A stretch of 64,000 nt of DNA. Source: Bacillota bacterium. GTDB taxonomy: Bacteria > Bacillota > Clostridia > Acetivibrionales > DSM-1351. This document shows positions 60,621 through 64,000 of the stretch, one piece after another (position 1 is the first letter of the stretch; each line of letters starts with the position of its first letter). The stretch is from contig JAEXOY010000015.1 of NCBI GenBank assembly GCA_023439045.1, forward strand, positions 124,001 through 188,000, in the 5' to 3' direction. A model generated the notes under the pieces. That model worked only from the letters and a program-made list of their open reading frames with translations. It was not told the DNA's origin and made no database searches. Made by a program: the position numbers and the translations under genes.

Positions 60621-63308
60621 ATGATTAATCAGAAAGCATTGGACCTGGCGAATCACATCGGCAGAAAAAAGCCTGGTGCAAAGGATAGATACAAGGAGAC
60701 CGATCCCGAATACCTGATTCTAGAGAAGGTTATTACTGATGAAATGGCAGATGTTGCAATGTGCCTGCCAATTCGTACAAAGACTACTGCTGCTGAACTT
60801 GCGCCAAAATGCGGAAAATCAGTGGAGGATACACAGAGGATACTGCTCCAGCTAGCCGAGGTAGGTGTTTTTTTTGTAAACAATATTAATGGTACTGATA
60901 CATTTTGGTATGACACATGGGTACCGGGTATTATGGAAATGATGGTAAACAACAAGGAGAATGTTGCAAAATACCCTCAGATTGCTGAAGCTTTTGAGGC
61001 GTATGGAAGAGTCAGAGGTCCTAAGTCAGCAGGTAGTTTTCCTGTTGGGGTGGGATTAATGCGTGTCATTCCGATTGAAACGGCCATTGATGGCAATTCA
61101 AGAAAAGCTTCATATGAAGAGGTTTCAAAATACATAAATGAGAATTCAATTTTTACTGTTTCAGATTGTTCCTGCCGTACTGCAAGAGAGGTAATGGGCG
61201 AGGGGTGCGGACATTTAAAGGAAGATATGTGTATTCAAATGGGACATGCCGCAGAATATTACATACGAACAGGCAGAGGCAGACAGATAACCAAAGAGGA
61301 AGCAATTGAAATAATCAAGAGAGCTGAGGAAAACGGCCTTGTTCATCAGATACCTAATCTCGATGGTTCAGGTAAAACCCATGCGATATGCAATTGCTGC
61401 GGTTGTGGTTGCCTTTCTCTCAGATCAGCATCTATGTTTTACAATGGAGACATGGTTCGTTCAAACTATGTTTCAAAGATTGATAAGGATAAATGCGTTG
61501 CTTGTGGGGAGTGTGTAAAGTACTGCCCTGTAAACGCACTTCAACTGGGTCAAAAAATATGCTCAAACAAACCTGTAGTAGATAAAATCATACACGAGGA
61601 TACACCAAGGAATACAGAGTGGACAGCTGATAGATGGAACCCTGACTACCGTACAAACCGCAAGAATGTTGTGGAAAGCGGAACAAGCCCTTGTAAGACC
61701 CAATGTCCTGCACATATAGCGGTACAGGGTTATATTAAACTTGCTTCCCAAGGCAAATACAGAGAAGCACTAGAGCTAATAAAGAAAGAAAATCCTTTCC
61801 CAGCTGTTTGCGGACGCATTTGCCCAAGAAATTGTGAATCTGAATGTACCAGAGGTGATATCGACCAGCCGGTAGCTATAGATGAAATCAAGAAGTTTAT
61901 TGCTGAGCAGGATTTGAAAAAGGAACATCGATATATTCCAAAGGTGATGCATGACTATGGCAAAAAGATAGCTGTAGTTGGAGCCGGACCATCTGGACTT
62001 TCCTGTGCCTACTATTTGGCAATAGACGGATACAAAGTTACTGTATTTGAAAAGCAAAAGGTTTTAGGAGGAATGCTCACATTAGGAATTCCTTCGTTCA
62101 GACTAGAAAAGGATGTAATCGATGCTGAAATAGACATCTTACAAGAGTTGGGTGTGGAGTTCAAAACAGGTGTTGAAGTTGGTAAGGATATTACCCTGCA
62201 GCAGCTGAGAGATGAGGGCTACAAGGCATTCTATATAGCAATAGGTGCTCAAGGTGGCAGAAAATTAAATATTGAAGGAGAAGATGCCGAGCGTGTTTAT
62301 GCAGGAGTCGAATTTGTCAGACAGGTAAATCTTGGAAACAATATTAAGCTCAGCGGCACCACTGTTGTAATTGGTGGCGGTAATGTTGCAATAGATGTTG
62401 CAAGAACTGCAACGAGAACAGGGGCAGCTAATGTCCTGATGTACTGTTTGGAGAGCAGAAGCGAAATGCCTGCGCTCGAAGAGGAAATTTTAGAAGCGGA
62501 ATCTGAAAGTATAGTAATAAATAATTCATGGGGGCCCAAGCGATTTATTGTAGAGAATGGTAAAGTGGCTGGGGTAGAATTCAAAAAATGTATTTCTGTA
62601 TTTGATGAGAACAAGAGATTCAATCCTCAGTATGATGAGAGCCAAACCATGACAGTAAAAGCAGACTACGTACTTGTTTCTGTAGGTCAATCTATTGAAT
62701 GGGGCGACTTGTTGAAAAACAGCAAGGTGGATGTTAATGCAAATAAAACAGCCAGGGCAGATTTATTTACCCTGCAAACTGCCGAACCTGATGTGTTTGT
62801 TGGGGGAGATGTGCTTACAGGTCCTAAGTTTGCTATCGATGCAATTGCGTTAGGTAAGGAAGGAGCAATATCAATACACCGCTTTGTTCAGCCGGGGCAG
62901 AGCCTTGTTATAGGTAGAGACAGGAGGGATTACCATGCTCTTGACAAACAAAGCCTTGAGCTTGGAGGATATGACAATCAGCCTAGACAAAGTGCTGGAC
63001 ATACAGATGGACAAAAAGCCAAGGATACATTCAAGGATTTAAGAGCCACATTTACCGAAGAACAGGTCAAAAAAGAGACAGAGCGTTGCTTGGGGTGTGG
63101 TGCTACAATATCAGACGAGTATTTGTGCGTGGGCTGTGGTGTCTGTACTACAAAGTGCAAATTTGATGCTATCAAGCTGGAGAGGGTTTATGATGGTGCG
63201 GGAGTTGCATTTGAAGATATTAAGCCGGTGGTTGTAAAAACAGTACTAAAGCGCAAAGTAAAGGTGGTCGCACATAAGTTAAAGAAAAAATTCTTAGGGA
63301 AGAAATAA
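60621..63308 (+). CDS. Large Fe-S/FAD pyridine-nucleotide oxidoreductase (GltD-like)
   Basis: Protein of 895 residues. N-terminal ~280 residues form a domain with a winged-helix-like start and a Cys-rich C-N-C-C-G-C-G-C-L segment. A ferredoxin-like C-V-A-C-G-E-C-V-K-Y-C-P lies near 293-304. A GltD-like module follows: C-P-A-H-I-A-V-Q-G-Y-I, G-A-G-P-S-G-L-S for FAD (about 453) and G-G-G-N-V-A-I-D-V-A for NAD(P)H (about 579). The C-terminus has C-L-G-C-G and C-V-G-C-G-V-C-T-T-K-C. It likely passes electrons between NAD(P)H and ferredoxin or a partner enzyme. Sitting between hypB and hypA it may serve a hydrogenase, but no hydrogenase subunit is in the window. Confidence 0.85.
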   Translation: MINQKALDLANHIGRKKPGAKDRYKETDPEYLILEKVITDEMADVAMCLPIRTKTTAAELAPKCGKSVEDTQRILLQLAEVGVFFVNNINGTDTFWYDTWVPGIMEMMVNNKENVAKYPQIAEAFEAYGRVRGPKSAGSFPVGVGLMRVIPIETAIDGNSRKASYEEVSKYINENSIFTVSDCSCRTAREVMGEGCGHLKEDMCIQMGHAAEYYIRTGRGRQITKEEAIEIIKRAEENGLVHQIPNLDGSGKTHAICNCCGCGCLSLRSASMFYNGDMVRSNYVSKIDKDKCVACGECVKYCPVNALQLGQKICSNKPVVDKIIHEDTPRNTEWTADRWNPDYRTNRKNVVESGTSPCKTQCPAHIAVQGYIKLASQGKYREALELIKKENPFPAVCGRICPRNCESECTRGDIDQPVAIDEIKKFIAEQDLKKEHRYIPKVMHDYGKKIAVVGAGPSGLSCAYYLAIDGYKVTVFEKQKVLGGMLTLGIPSFRLEKDVIDAEIDILQELGVEFKTGVEVGKDITLQQLRDEGYKAFYIAIGAQGGRKLNIEGEDAERVYAGVEFVRQVNLGNNIKLSGTTVVIGGGNVAIDVARTATRTGAANVLMYCLESRSEMPALEEEILEAESESIVINNSWGPKRFIVENGKVAGVEFKKCISVFDENKRFNPQYDESQTMTVKADYVLVSVGQSIEWGDLLKNSKVDVNANKTARADLFTLQTAEPDVFVGGDVLTGPKFAIDAIALGKEGAISIHRFVQPGQSLVIGRDRRDYHALDKQSLELGGYDNQPRQSAGHTDGQKAKDTFKDLRATFTEEQVKKETERCLGCGATISDEYLCVGCGVCTTKCKFDAIKLERVYDGAGVAFEDIKPVVVKTVLKRKVKVVAHKLKKKFLGKK

Positions 63309-63363
63309 ATTTAATAAATTTATTTAGAAGACATTTAAAACTACAGTCAAGGCGGTGAATGCA

Positions 63364-63606
63364 TTGCACGAATTGGGGATTATGTTTAATATAGTTGAAA
63401 CGATAACAAACTTTGCAAATCAGAACAATATCACTAAAATAGATACTTTGGTTTTAGAGATAGGGGACATGTCACCAGTAGTGCCAAGCTACATTGAAGC
63501 TTGCTATCCCGCAGCAGCAGATGGAACTCTTTTGCAAGATACTAAGCTAAAGATTGAGATTGTTTCGGGCAAGGATTTTATTATTAAAGAAATAGTGGCC
63601 TGTTAA
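63364..63606 (+). CDS. hypA: HypA lacking the zinc-ribbon
   Basis: Nickel-delivery protein homologue of 80 residues. The start is the TTG at 63364, which gives M-H-E-L-G-I-M; His2 is the nickel ligand, and AAGGCGGTG lies six bases before. The nickel domain runs to T-K-L-K-I-E-I-V. Normal HypA (about 113 residues) then has a CxxC...CxxC zinc-ribbon before the C-terminal G-K-x-F-x-I-K-E-I. Here K-I-E-I-V joins straight to S-G-K-D-F-I-I-K-E-I-V-A-C, so the ribbon is missing in frame. It may still bind HypB and nickel. Confidence 0.85.
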   Translation: MHELGIMFNIVETITNFANQNNITKIDTLVLEIGDMSPVVPSYIEACYPAAADGTLLQDTKLKIEIVSGKDFIIKEIVAC

Positions 63607-63637
63607 CTATTAAAAATAATATTCAGGAGGAGACTTT

Positions 63638-64000
63638 ATGTTTCAATTTAGTGAAGGCACTTCGGCTATAGTTGTTTGGGGAATCTGGTTAGGTGTTTTA
63701 GCAGCGTTGTTCATAGTCAATGAAGTTACTAGAAGGTGGAAGTGGGCTGGTTTTACGGCATTTGTAGTTTTACCTGTAGTATTATCTATTTTGTGGTTTA
63801 CAGTATTAAAGGAGGAAACCTACACCGATTGGTTCCACCTTGCAAAGGTGTACTCATCAACTGCGGGGTGCATTGGCTTCTGGCTAATCAGATTTCTACA
63901 GAAGCGTGATAAGTTAACTGGTGAAATAAAATGGAGATTGGCAGATAACAAGATTGCGCTGTGTTTCCCACCTCTAATACTAGCTATTAATATTATAGAA
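63638..64000 (+). CDS. DUF5692-like membrane protein (partial, runs off the window)
   Basis: The first 121 codons of a membrane protein with several transmembrane helices and a W-F-H-L-A-K-V-Y-S segment followed by C-I-G-F-W. It resembles the DUF5692 family, whose function is unknown. GGAGGAGA precedes the ATG. It continues beyond position 64000. Confidence 0.6.
   Translation, partial: MFQFSEGTSAIVVWGIWLGVLAALFIVNEVTRRWKWAGFTAFVVLPVVLSILWFTVLKEETYTDWFHLAKVYSSTAGCIGFWLIRFLQKRDKLTGEIKWRLADNKIALCFPPLILAINIIE

Overview
The window looks like a chromosomal segment of a low-GC, spore-forming clostridium, probably of the Ruminiclostridium/Clostridium cellulolyticum kind. The evidence is the AT-rich sequence, a GerMN spore lipoprotein, a Ku/LigD repair set, a T-box before valS, a self-cleaving glmS leader RNA, and clostridial gene orders such as cdaA-ybbR-glmM. 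The genus is inferred from gene content only.

Region 1 (1-28007) is mostly housekeeping. It holds a GerMN lipoprotein, threonine aldolase, an FmdB-type zinc ribbon, Ku with LigD split into separate ligase and polymerase genes, galE, a sugar nucleotidyltransferase, a three-gene ABC export/surface system, T-box-controlled valS, nadE, the c-di-AMP cyclase operon (cdaA, ybbR, an FAD enzyme, glmM), and glmS behind a glmS ribozyme. Many intergenic stretches carry degenerate tandem repeats.

Region 2 (about 28.0-50.1 kb) is an accessory island that starts immediately downstream of glmS, the classic Tn7 attachment position, with a piece resembling the C-terminus of TnsE. Its cargo looks like conflict and defence genes: FRG-domain protein, sce7725-like (beta family) protein, a convergent Phd-type antitoxin plus sce7726-like nuclease, a 1445-residue NACHT NTPase, an IS3-family element that cuts into a neighbouring gene, and a 1946-residue DUF4011/SF1-helicase/nuclease protein. 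Between them lie several broken genes, including a detached 3' end of the nucleotidyltransferase gene found at 50.2 kb, so that 9.9 kb is framed by a diverged direct repeat.

Region 3 (50.1-56.8 kb) is an RNA-repair locus: a Pol-beta-like nucleotidyltransferase (RlaP-like), two WYL regulators, a roughly 470-nt structured non-coding region, a slipin and the RNA ligase RtcB. The non-coding region contains a near-perfect circularly permuted tRNA mimic (53976-54041). The T-arm half comes first, the acceptor stem is closed by a GUAA tetraloop, then comes the D-arm half, and the RNA is opened where the anticodon loop would be. I consider this the most interesting object in the window.

Region 4 (56.8-64.0 kb) holds a HAD phosphatase, a GNAT acetyltransferase, a choloylglycine-hydrolase-family enzyme, and a hydrogenase-maturation and electron-transfer cluster. 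That cluster is hypB, a large Fe-S/FAD oxidoreductase, a hypA that lacks its zinc-ribbon, and the start of a membrane protein that runs off the window.
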